This document shows positions 54,332-62,578 of a stretch of DNA of 64,000 nt, one piece after another. The notes under the pieces were generated by a model. The model was not told the origin of the DNA. It did not search any database and worked only from the letters and a program-made list of their open reading frames with translations. Positions within the stretch are counted from its first letter, which is position 1. Each line of letters starts with the position of its first letter. Source of the DNA: Vicingus serpentipes (GTDB lineage: Bacteria > Bacteroidota > Bacteroidia > Flavobacteriales_E > Vicingaceae). Made by a program: the position numbers and the translations under genes. The stretch covers positions 186,001 through 250,000 of the forward strand of contig NZ_VOOS01000002.1 in the NCBI RefSeq assembly GCF_007993035.1, read 5' to 3'.

Positions 54332-55468
54332 CTAATCTAATTTTTTATAATAAAAAAGCTCATGATTTAATACTTCTGGATGAAATATGGTTATTAAATC
54401 TTTTAGAACAATTTGAGGATTGACAATTCCAGATTCCCAATAGTCATTCCCCCCTGATATATTTAATCGTTTATTATTGTTAAACAACTGATTTTTCTTA
54501 ACAGATTTAAATTTTGAAAATTTAGTATCACAAGCAACTACCTCATTAATGGTTGTATAGCTATTTAAATTTATCCAATAGTCAGCATCTATTGCTCTAT
54601 CAATTATTACTTCCTTATCAATTGTAAAATTAGATTTCTCTTCATTATTAGCCCATAAATAATTTGCTCCGGCATCTCTTAATAACTGAGCTTGAAAAGA
54701 CTCTCCTCCAGCCATATACCATACTCCATTCCAAGGCATACCTAAAAAAACAGATGGTTTGCTTTCTATTTTAGCAACTTGTTTTTTTAACTCTAAATAT
54801 TCTTTTTCTATTAAAGAAAAAATTGAATCACCTTCGCTATCTAATTCATAAAAAGCGGCAACAAACTTTATCCATTCTGCTTGTCCTAATGGATGATTCT
54901 CCATATATTCAGCATTTAAAACAACAGACAAACCAAGTTCTTTCATTTTAGTTAAATTTTTTTTAGAACTTTCATCTATTCCATAAGCCATTATTAAATC
55001 AGGTTTGTTATCTATCAACATTTCATAATTGAGTTGTTGTTCTTTGCCTATTTCTTTTATTTTGTCAGTTTTAATTCTATTTATAATTTCAAGATTGCTA
55101 ACATAATCGCAACCTGACAATGCAATTATTGATTTATTTTGATTTAACTTATCAATAAATGCTAAATGAGTTAAACTCAAACATGCTATTGTTTTTATTG
55201 GTGTTTTTACAAAAACAGCATCTTCAAATCCTAAAGGTTTTTCATTACGATAAAGAATGTATTGAAAAATTGTTTTTTCTCCTTTCCAAGCATTAGAAAT
55301 AGTTAATACTTTATAATCTGAAAATGTTTCAATTGAAAATCCCTTGGCATATTTAACATAATCTTGAACAGATTCTTCAACAACGAAATCTTCTTTATCT
55401 ATTGTTTTATCGTTTTTACATGAAAAAAAGAAAATCATTAGTAATAATGATAACGATAAATACTTCAT
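54332..55468 (-). CDS. ABC transporter substrate-binding lipoprotein, BtuF/FepB-like
   Basis: 378 residues. Lipoprotein signal ending in FFFSCKND (Cys17). The body is the class III periplasmic-binding fold with a long rigid helix (about 215-245): LSLTHLAFIDKLNQNKSIIA and KPDLIMAYGIDES are in the places of the family's conserved strands. Such proteins collect cobalamin, haem or iron-siderophores. No permease or ATPase gene is adjacent. It lies 30 bases after the giant repeat protein gene on the same strand. Confidence 0.88.
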   Translation of the reverse strand: MKYLSLSLLLMIFFFSCKNDKTIDKEDFVVEESVQDYVKYAKGFSIETFSDYKVLTISNAWKGEKTIFQYILYRNEKPLGFEDAVFVKTPIKTIACLSLTHLAFIDKLNQNKSIIALSGCDYVSNLEIINRIKTDKIKEIGKEQQLNYEMLIDNKPDLIMAYGIDESSKKNLTKMKELGLSVVLNAEYMENHPLGQAEWIKFVAAFYELDSEGDSIFSLIEKEYLELKKQVAKIESKPSVFLGMPWNGVWYMAGGESFQAQLLRDAGANYLWANNEEKSNFTIDKEVIIDRAIDADYWINLNSYTTINEVVACDTKFSKFKSVKKNQLFNNNKRLNISGGNDYWESGIVNPQIVLKDLITIFHPEVLNHELFYYKKLD

Positions 55469-55498
55469 TAAATGATTTTTTAGTTGATTGATAAAATT

Positions 55499-58400
55499 CT
55501 ATTTTTCTATAGATTCTAAATCCCAAAGAGTTTCGGTAATATTATACCCGTTCTTTGAATAGAAAGTACCACCCCATTTGTAAAAAGTTTTCTCATAAAC
55601 ATCTACATGAGTTCCTGTAACCTTTACCCTTCTTAATACAATTGCATTTCCAACTTCACTTGTTTCTTCTGTAATTCCCTGAGGATATTTATCTGCTAAC
55701 TCTAAATTCTCACTTAAATGCTCTTCACCTTTATATACATCATCAAAACTAACTGCTCTAATTTTAGCAAGTGAAATTGCTTGAAAATCTTTAGAAAACT
55801 GTTGATCTAATTCTCTTTCCTTTTCAATTTCTTCTGCAAATCTTAAATGAAATTGAGATTTACTTTTTTCCATTTCTATTTTTTCATTCTTCTCTTTTAA
55901 AACTATTTCTTTAGCGAGTTGAATATTATTCTCATGGTTTTCATTAAGATCTTTCTGCTGAACAGTCATAGTCTTTTTATAACCATCTAAATAAGCTGTT
56001 TTTTCATAGTATTTTTTAATCTGTATTTCTTGATTTTTATCTATCTCAGCCTGATAAGCATCTACTTCTTTTATATTATTTTCTCTCCATTTATCAGCTG
56101 CTTCTATTTGTCTATTTTCAAGATTCTTCAATGTTTCTTTGTATTCTTTTAACTGAGCTACATTAAGCTCATAATATTTAGAACTTTTTAACTGTTGCTT
56201 ATGTATGGCTGTTACTAAATCAACTAAGCTATCCCTATTAAATTGTCTTTTATTTTTTGAAGCTTTTATCAAAATTTCATTTTGACTATCAAGTAGTTTT
56301 TGATATTCTTTTAAATCCAATTCATGAGCTTTTCTTCTTTTTTCAGCTTGCTCCATATCTTTTTGAATTTTAACATACATTTCATCCAGTTCTTTTTCAT
56401 TTAGAGACCTTCTATTTTCAGCATTCTCACGTATAATCAAATTTGCTTCATTTACATTATCTGCAAATGTGTATAATTCATTTACTTTATCTTCTAACTG
56501 CTCATCCTGGCTTTCTTCAAACTCTTTAATTTTTTGAGCAGTTACAATAATTTCTTCATTTGAGTTTTGTCTTTTACTTTCAGAATCAGATATTAGACTT
56601 TGTTCTGATTCAATATAAGACTTAGTGAATTCATCTAACTCTTCTTGGTTTTGTAAACGGTACTTATCCCTAATTTCATTATTTGCATTTCTATCATTAT
56701 CAAACAAAATTAATTGATCACGAGTAGCTTTAATTTTTTTATCCAACGTACTTATTCTTTCACTTTCTAATTGCGTATGGTTATTTTTTTCATTTTCTAT
56801 AGCTATTGCTTTATCTGAATCTCTATTTTTTAACAATTCAGCCATTCTTTTTTCAATCTCTTTTTCTTTAGAGTCATCAATTTTAGCTCTAGGACCATTT
56901 GAGTTAGAAGAAACAATTACAGTTTCATTTTCAGTTTCATTCATTCTTTTTTCTATCTCTAATAATTGCTCTTTTGGATATTTTTCATCATTAAATAAAG
57001 CCAATGCTTGCTCATATTTATATTTTGCATCCTGATATTTTTCAAACCTAAACAATCTATCTGCTTCATAAATTATTTCATTATAATTATCTCTTTTTTG
57101 CTTTTCAGCTAATAACGCCTGCTCTTTTGCTTTATCATTTTGAGCTAATTCAGCTAATAACTTATTAATTTCAATGATTTGTTTTTTAGGATATAGTTCA
57201 CTAGGCATAATACTAGATGCTGAATTATACTGATTTAATGCTTCATTGTATTTCTTATTAGAAAACAATTCATCTGCTTTTTCAATAATAGCATTATACT
57301 GATCTAATTTTTGCTGTTGAGCATTATTCGTAACTTTAATCTCTTCTTGTTCACTTGAAATTTTATCTAGAATTAATTTAATTTCAAGTAATTTATCTTT
57401 TGGATATTGTTCAGACGACATAATACTTAAAGCTTTTGTATAAACAGATTTTGCTTCCTCGTAATTTTTATTGTTAAAACTATTGTCCGCACTAGCAATT
57501 AAGCTTTTATACTTCTCTTCTTTTTCTTTTTCAGCTAAAGCAGCATTTGCCTTGTCAGATGCTATTTTAGCAATAATATCATCAATCTCTTTAATTTTAG
57601 ATTTAGGATAATCTTCATCAGATAGAATTGCAGATGCTTCAGTATATTTTCGTTTAGCCTCTTCATAATTTTTTGACGAGAATTCACCATCTGCTTGGGC
57701 TATAACTGCATCATAATATTCTCTTTTCTTTTTCAAAGCTTCTGCAGCCAATTTATCTTCCTCTTGCTTTAAGGCAAGTTCAGCTAGTATTTTTGCTATT
57801 TCATTTATTTTATCTTTTGGATATTGCTCTTCCTTTTTTATTGCTGAAGCTTCATAATATTTAATTTTAGCTCCCTCATAGTCTTTTGTATTAAAAGCAT
57901 TATCGGCCTGAGCTATTAAAGATTTGTATTGTTGCTCCTTACCTTGTAAAGCAAGTGCTGCAGCTTCCTCTTCTGCTTTTTTCTTCGCTATTTCAGCCAA
58001 TAACTGATCAATTTCAGCAATTTTATCTTTGGGATATTGCTCATTTGACTTAATTCCTACTGCTTCATTATAAGTAGATTTTGCTGCTTCGTATTCTTTT
58101 AAATTAAAACTTTTATCAGCTTTAGAAATCAAGTTTTTATATTTCTCCTCTCTATCTTTCTCAGCCATCAATGCAGATTCTTCTTCAGCCTTTTTACGAG
58201 CTATCTCAGCTAGAATAGCTTCTATTTCAATTATTTTAGTTTTAGGGTATTGTTCATTAGATTTTATTTCTAGAGCTTTTTTGTAAGAAGATATTGCTTC
58301 TTCGTATTTTTTTGAATCTGAGAAGCCATCAGCTTCAACAATTAATGCATCGAATTTATCCTGCTTTTCTTTTTCAGCTTTTTCAGCAGCTTCCTCTTCT

Positions 58401-60574
58401 GCTTTAGCTTTTGCAATTTCTAGTAAAATAGCTTCAATTTCTTTAAGTTTATCTTTAGGATATTGCTCTTGAGACTTTATTTCAATAGCTTGATTATAAG
58501 CTATTTTTGCTTCTTCATATTTCTTCGCAGCTAAATTATTATCTGCTTGACTAATAAATTGTTCATATTGTTGATTTTTTTCTTTTTCCTCCGCTTCCTT
58601 TTTAGCCAATTCAGCAAGTAATCCATCAATTTCAACAATTTTGTCTTTAGGATATTTTTCTTCTGCTTTTAAATCACTTGCAGATTGATATTTAGCTTTT
58701 GAATTTATATAGTCTTTAGAAGACAATAAACCATCAGCTTCTGTTATCAATTTTTGATATTGTTCTTCTTTCGCCTTTTCAGCAGCTTCTTTATTTGCTA
58801 ATTCAGCAAGCAATCCGTCTATTTCAACAATTTTGCCTTTTGGATATTGTTCTTCAGATTTTAAATCGCTTGCAGATTGATATTTTAGTTTTGCTTTTTC
58901 ATATTCTTTAGAACTAAACAAACCATCAGCCTCAGTGATTAATTTTAGATATTGTTCATTTTTAGCTTTTTCTTCAGCTTCTTTTTTAGCTATATCAGCT
59001 AACAATAATTTTATTTCAGCTATTTTATCTTTAGGGTATTGTTCGTCGGCTTTTATTTGTATAGCAGACTCATAAGCCTGAGTTGCTACATCATACTTTT
59101 GAAGAGCTAGTGCTTTATCTCCATTGGATATAGCTGCTAAATAATTGGCTTCTTTTTGCTTTTCTTCTGCTTCTTTTTTAGCTATATCATCTAAAATCGA
59201 TTTAATCTCAGCAATTTTATCTTTAGGATATTGTTCATTTGCTTTTACAACCAAAGCTTGTTGAAAGTTAGTTTGTGCTGTTTGATAATCTTTTGAAGCA
59301 AAAGCTGCATCTGCAGCTGTAATAAATTTCTTATAATCTTCTTCTATTTTTTTCTGAGCTTCTAATTGACTCTTTGCTTCATTTATTTTCTCTTTTGGAT
59401 ATTCCTCAGTGGGTTTAAGTTTTTCAGCTTTTTGATATGACACGATCGATTTTTCAAAATCTTTTGCTGCAAACAAATCATCTGCTTCTTTTATTGCTGC
59501 AGTGTATTCTTGTTCCAATTGTTTAGATTCAGCTAATAATTTATCTATTTCAGTAATTTTTGTTTTTGGATATTCTTCGTAAGATTTTAACGCTAAGGCT
59601 TTCTCATATTCCATTTTTGCTTTTTCATAATCTTTTAATCCGAAAAATTGATCTGCAGCCAATATCGCATCATCATAATCTTTGGCCACTTTCTTCTCAT
59701 TGGCAAGGATATCCTTTATCTCTTTTAACTTATCAGCCGGATATTTTTCTTCAGATTTATAACTTGCTGCTTTTTGGTAATTCATTGTTGCTTTATCCCA
59801 CTCTCGAGCAGCAAAAGCTGCATCTGCAGCTTCAATAGCCGAATTATAACGCTTATCAGCTTCTGCTGTAGCAGCTAATTTATCTGAAATAAGCCCTAAT
59901 TGAAATAATGGGTAAGATTCATCAGGGAATATTTTTGCAGCTTGATCATAAAAGGGTTTTGCTTCTGCCCATTTTTCAGAATTAAATAACTTATCAGCTG
60001 CAGCAATTGCTTTATCATAATCTCCTTGTTTAGCTTTTCTATCAGCTTCTTGCTGTTTTAATTTTTCTTCTAATTCTTTTTTCAAACGATCTAATTCACT
60101 TTTTATTGATTTTGTATAAGCTGCATCATAGTCCATGTAGCCAGTTGTTGGATCAAAAGCAACTTTTGCAATTGGTTTATTTAAAATAGAAACATCCAAT
60201 CCATCCATTTTTTCAAACAAATTCATCTCCATAGGGAATTCAAAACCATATTTTGCATCGTCTGGTGGAACATTTTTTGTTGAAAACTCTATTCGTTTAG
60301 TAACGTGCCCTGGTTTTGAAAATTCTAAAACATAAACAGCATCAGGATCAAGAGCCGCTTCAAATTTACCTGAAGATTCAGAAGTAAGCGTTTTCCATAC
60401 AGCTCCATTCCTTTTAACTGTTACGGTCACACCTTCAAAACGTTTTTTAGTCTCTTCTTTTTTAACTGTTCCAACAACATCTAAAGACCATTGAGCATGG
60501 CTAACCTTAGAGGTAAGTAGTAATAAAGAGATTATTACAACGCTTAATAACTGATATGTAAATCGTTTATTCAA
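55499..60574 (-). CDS. Giant repeat protein: CarboxypepD-like N-domain, 16 TPR-like repeats, coiled coil
   Basis: 1691 residues; start TTG at 60574. Signal peptide (about 5-27), a carboxypeptidase-regulatory-like beta domain (about 30-110; FEGVTVTVKRNGAVWKTLTS), then about 16 helical repeats of about 64 residues (about 185-1210). Each reads A/DxxF-x3-xYExAKxxYxxAxxIKxxEQYPKDKIxEIxxLLAEIAKK with a spacer rich in Ala/Glu/Lys. Residues about 1210-1610 are coiled coil. The last 80 residues form a small domain with VLRRVKVTGTHVDVYEKTF and a YKWGGTFYSKNG motif. It is exported or surface-facing; function unknown. A structural or scaffold role in the cell envelope is plausible. Confidence 0.88.
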   Translation of the reverse strand: MNKRFTYQLLSVVIISLLLLTSKVSHAQWSLDVVGTVKKEETKKRFEGVTVTVKRNGAVWKTLTSESSGKFEAALDPDAVYVLEFSKPGHVTKRIEFSTKNVPPDDAKYGFEFPMEMNLFEKMDGLDVSILNKPIAKVAFDPTTGYMDYDAAYTKSIKSELDRLKKELEEKLKQQEADRKAKQGDYDKAIAAADKLFNSEKWAEAKPFYDQAAKIFPDESYPLFQLGLISDKLAATAEADKRYNSAIEAADAAFAAREWDKATMNYQKAASYKSEEKYPADKLKEIKDILANEKKVAKDYDDAILAADQFFGLKDYEKAKMEYEKALALKSYEEYPKTKITEIDKLLAESKQLEQEYTAAIKEADDLFAAKDFEKSIVSYQKAEKLKPTEEYPKEKINEAKSQLEAQKKIEEDYKKFITAADAAFASKDYQTAQTNFQQALVVKANEQYPKDKIAEIKSILDDIAKKEAEEKQKEANYLAAISNGDKALALQKYDVATQAYESAIQIKADEQYPKDKIAEIKLLLADIAKKEAEEKAKNEQYLKLITEADGLFSSKEYEKAKLKYQSASDLKSEEQYPKGKIVEIDGLLAELANKEAAEKAKEEQYQKLITEADGLLSSKDYINSKAKYQSASDLKAEEKYPKDKIVEIDGLLAELAKKEAEEKEKNQQYEQFISQADNNLAAKKYEEAKIAYNQAIEIKSQEQYPKDKLKEIEAILLEIAKAKAEEEAAEKAEKEKQDKFDALIVEADGFSDSKKYEEAISSYKKALEIKSNEQYPKTKIIEIEAILAEIARKKAEEESALMAEKDREEKYKNLISKADKSFNLKEYEAAKSTYNEAVGIKSNEQYPKDKIAEIDQLLAEIAKKKAEEEAAALALQGKEQQYKSLIAQADNAFNTKDYEGAKIKYYEASAIKKEEQYPKDKINEIAKILAELALKQEEDKLAAEALKKKREYYDAVIAQADGEFSSKNYEEAKRKYTEASAILSDEDYPKSKIKEIDDIIAKIASDKANAALAEKEKEEKYKSLIASADNSFNNKNYEEAKSVYTKALSIMSSEQYPKDKLLEIKLILDKISSEQEEIKVTNNAQQQKLDQYNAIIEKADELFSNKKYNEALNQYNSASSIMPSELYPKKQIIEINKLLAELAQNDKAKEQALLAEKQKRDNYNEIIYEADRLFRFEKYQDAKYKYEQALALFNDEKYPKEQLLEIEKRMNETENETVIVSSNSNGPRAKIDDSKEKEIEKRMAELLKNRDSDKAIAIENEKNNHTQLESERISTLDKKIKATRDQLILFDNDRNANNEIRDKYRLQNQEELDEFTKSYIESEQSLISDSESKRQNSNEEIIVTAQKIKEFEESQDEQLEDKVNELYTFADNVNEANLIIRENAENRRSLNEKELDEMYVKIQKDMEQAEKRRKAHELDLKEYQKLLDSQNEILIKASKNKRQFNRDSLVDLVTAIHKQQLKSSKYYELNVAQLKEYKETLKNLENRQIEAADKWRENNIKEVDAYQAEIDKNQEIQIKKYYEKTAYLDGYKKTMTVQQKDLNENHENNIQLAKEIVLKEKNEKIEMEKSKSQFHLRFAEEIEKERELDQQFSKDFQAISLAKIRAVSFDDVYKGEEHLSENLELADKYPQGITEETSEVGNAIVLRRVKVTGTHVDVYEKTFYKWGGTFYSKNGYNITETLWDLESIEK
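56950..60020 (-). repeat. Array of 16 coding repeats, about 192 bases each
   Basis: The codons for YPK-K/D-KI-x-EI (and variants such as YPLFQL, YPADKL, YPKKQI, YPKEQL) recur 16 times at about 64-codon spacing. Neighbouring units, for example the seventh and eighth, are near-copies at protein level; others have diverged, which points to old expansion followed by local duplication. Prone to slippage and assembly collapse. Confidence 0.85.
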
Positions 60575-60682
60575 TATTTACTTTTAGCTTAACTAACAAA
60601 TATCGTAATTAGGATTGATAAATCCTTATAAAATGCACTCAAATTAGTACATCATATAAAACGACAATTGTTAAATATTGTT

Positions 60683-60708
60683 TTAAGCATCATAATATTG
60701 ATACTTAA
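60683..60708. repeat. Imperfect 26-base palindrome downstream of tpiA
   Basis: TTAAG-C-ATCA-TAATAT-TGAT-A-CTTAA. Five- and four-base arms match on each side of a single mismatch. It lies between tpiA (minus strand, ends 60735) and the giant-protein gene. It may be a weak terminator or a protein site; there is no long T run. The rest of this 160-base gap shows only a short hairpin, AGGATT-N4-AATCCT. Confidence 0.4.
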
Positions 60709-60734
60709 AAACATAAAAAGAATAACTAAATGAA

Positions 60735-61484
60735 TTAAAATGAATTAGCGATCGCCATAAAATCAACAGACTTAAGTGATGCCCCTCCTATTAAACCACC
60801 ATCAACATCTGGCAATGAAAATAATTCTTTTGCATTTTTTGGATTACAACTACCTCCATATAAAATTGAAATTGAATCAGCTACTTGTTGATTGTATTTT
60901 TGAGCAATTAAAGCCCTTATAAATGCATGCATTTCTTGAGCTTGATCAGGACTTGCCGTAACACCTGTGCCGATTGCCCATACTGGCTCATAAGCAATCA
61001 CAGTATCTATCATTTTTGATTCTGACAAATTAAATAATCCTTCATTTATTTGAGACTCAACTATTTTAAAATGATTGTTACTTTCTCTTTCTTCTAGCAA
61101 CTCGCCACAGCAATAAATTGGAGTTAAACCATTACTTAAACATTGATTTACTTTTTCTGCTAAACCTTCGTTCTGCTCATTAAAATAAGACCTTCTTTCA
61201 GAATGCCCAACAACAACATATTGAGCGCCAACAGATTTTAACATAGATGCAGAAACTTCTCCAGTATATGCTCCACTATCTTGAGTTGAACAATTTTGAG
61301 CTCCAACCTTAATTGGTGAGTTTTCTAATGTGTTTACTATGGAATTAATAAAAGGGAACGAAGGTATTACTATTATTTTAGGAGTTAAATCAACATTAGC
61401 AACTTTTAATTCATTAACTAATTGAAGAGCTTCTTCAAGATTCTTATTCATTTTCCAATTACCCGCTACAATTTTATCTCTCAT
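60735..61484 (-). CDS. tpiA: Triose-phosphate isomerase
   Basis: 249 residues, TIM barrel. Catalytic and substrate residues are in place: Asn9 and Lys11 (GNWKMN), His94 (VVGHSERRSYF), Glu166 (IAYEPVWAIGTG), with phosphate loop YGGSCNP and GLIGGASL at the end. It interconverts dihydroxyacetone phosphate and glyceraldehyde 3-phosphate. It is seven bases after the permease gene, which in turn is ten after the DoxX gene. Confidence 0.97.
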   Translation of the reverse strand: MRDKIVAGNWKMNKNLEEALQLVNELKVANVDLTPKIIVIPSFPFINSIVNTLENSPIKVGAQNCSTQDSGAYTGEVSASMLKSVGAQYVVVGHSERRSYFNEQNEGLAEKVNQCLSNGLTPIYCCGELLEERESNNHFKIVESQINEGLFNLSESKMIDTVIAYEPVWAIGTGVTASPDQAQEMHAFIRALIAQKYNQQVADSISILYGGSCNPKNAKELFSLPDVDGGLIGGASLKSVDFMAIANSF

Positions 61485-61491
61485 AAACTTC

Positions 61492-62568
61492 TTATTTTAC
61501 TCGAACTCTAGGATCTAACATTCCATAAACTATATCTACCAATATATTAATAACAACAAAAATAGTTGCTGTCAACAATACTCCACCCATTATTATAGGT
61601 AAATCAAACTTCATTAAAGCATCATATAAAATCCATCCAATACCTTTCCATGCAAAAATTTGCTCGACAAATAAGGCTCCAGCCAACAAGCTAGCAAACA
61701 TACCGGAAATTGCAGTAACAACAGGGTTTAACGCATTTTTTAATGCATGCTTTATAACTACTGTATAAAATGTTAAACCTTTTGCTCTTGCTGTTCTAAT
61801 ATAATCTTGTGACAACACATCCAACATCGAGCTACGTGTTAATTGCATAATTGCTGAGACGGGTCGTAACCCAAGTGTTATTGCGGGTAAAATTAAGTTA
61901 TCCAATCTTAATATTTCACCATTCCCTAAATCATCATATTCAAACAAACTACCAGTCATATTTAATCCAGTATAATCGGATAACAAGTAACCAAATAACC
62001 ATGAGAAAATAATTGCTGAATAAAATGAAGGCACAGACATCCCTAATATAGAAGAAAAAAGGAGGGATTGATCCATCCATGTATTCTGTTTTAATGCTGC
62101 AAAAATTCCAAAAATAATACCAATAATTGTTGCTAATAACATTGCTGCAGTAGCTAACACTGCTGTTTCCAACAAGTAATCACTTAATATTTCAGATACT
62201 TTCCTCTTTGTTTGGTAAGACCTTCTTAAATATGGAGTTTTAAAAACCAATACACTGGATTCCCCATAGTTCATTATTTCTGAATAATCGTATTTATCAG
62301 GGTCTAGATATAAATAATGCTCTGTGTTTTTGTCATGAACCGATAATGGTGACAAATCATTCAAATACATCATAAATTGTGTTGACAAAGGCTGATCTAA
62401 TCCTAAATCTTTTTGAATAACTCTCAATGATTCTTCATCTGCACGCTGCCCCATTAACATACGAGCTGGATCACCTGGCAAAACGTTAAATAATAAAAAT
62501 ACAACAGTTATTACTCCGGCTAAAACCAGAAATCCATAAAGAACCCTTTTAATAATAAACTGTAACAA
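61492..62568 (-). CDS. ABC transporter permease, DppB/OppB-like
   Basis: 358 residues. N-terminal FLLFNVLPGDPARMLMGQRA (about 25-44) is the DppB signature before the periplasmic loop; helices 3-6 carry the EAA-type loop LTRSSMLDVLSQDYIRTARAKGL (about 242-264, motif G at the end). It would form half the membrane channel of a peptide importer. The periplasmic loop (about 70-120) is longer than in E. coli DppB. Partner genes dppC/D/F are absent here; the family 5 binding lipoprotein at 18.9 kb may be its partner. Placement between doxX-like and tpiA genes recurs as shared transcription rather than function. Confidence 0.9.
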   Translation of the reverse strand: MLQFIIKRVLYGFLVLAGVITVVFLLFNVLPGDPARMLMGQRADEESLRVIQKDLGLDQPLSTQFMMYLNDLSPLSVHDKNTEHYLYLDPDKYDYSEIMNYGESSVLVFKTPYLRRSYQTKRKVSEILSDYLLETAVLATAAMLLATIIGIIFGIFAALKQNTWMDQSLLFSSILGMSVPSFYSAIIFSWLFGYLLSDYTGLNMTGSLFEYDDLGNGEILRLDNLILPAITLGLRPVSAIMQLTRSSMLDVLSQDYIRTARAKGLTFYTVVIKHALKNALNPVVTAISGMFASLLAGALFVEQIFAWKGIGWILYDALMKFDLPIIMGGVLLTATIFVVINILVDIVYGMLDPRVRVK

Positions 62569-62578
62569 ATTCTATATT

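Noticed and set aside
55499-60574. Repeat array as a CRISPR or DNA satellite
   Set aside because: The period is about 192 bases, in frame, and the units encode diverged TPR-like helices, so this is a protein repeat.
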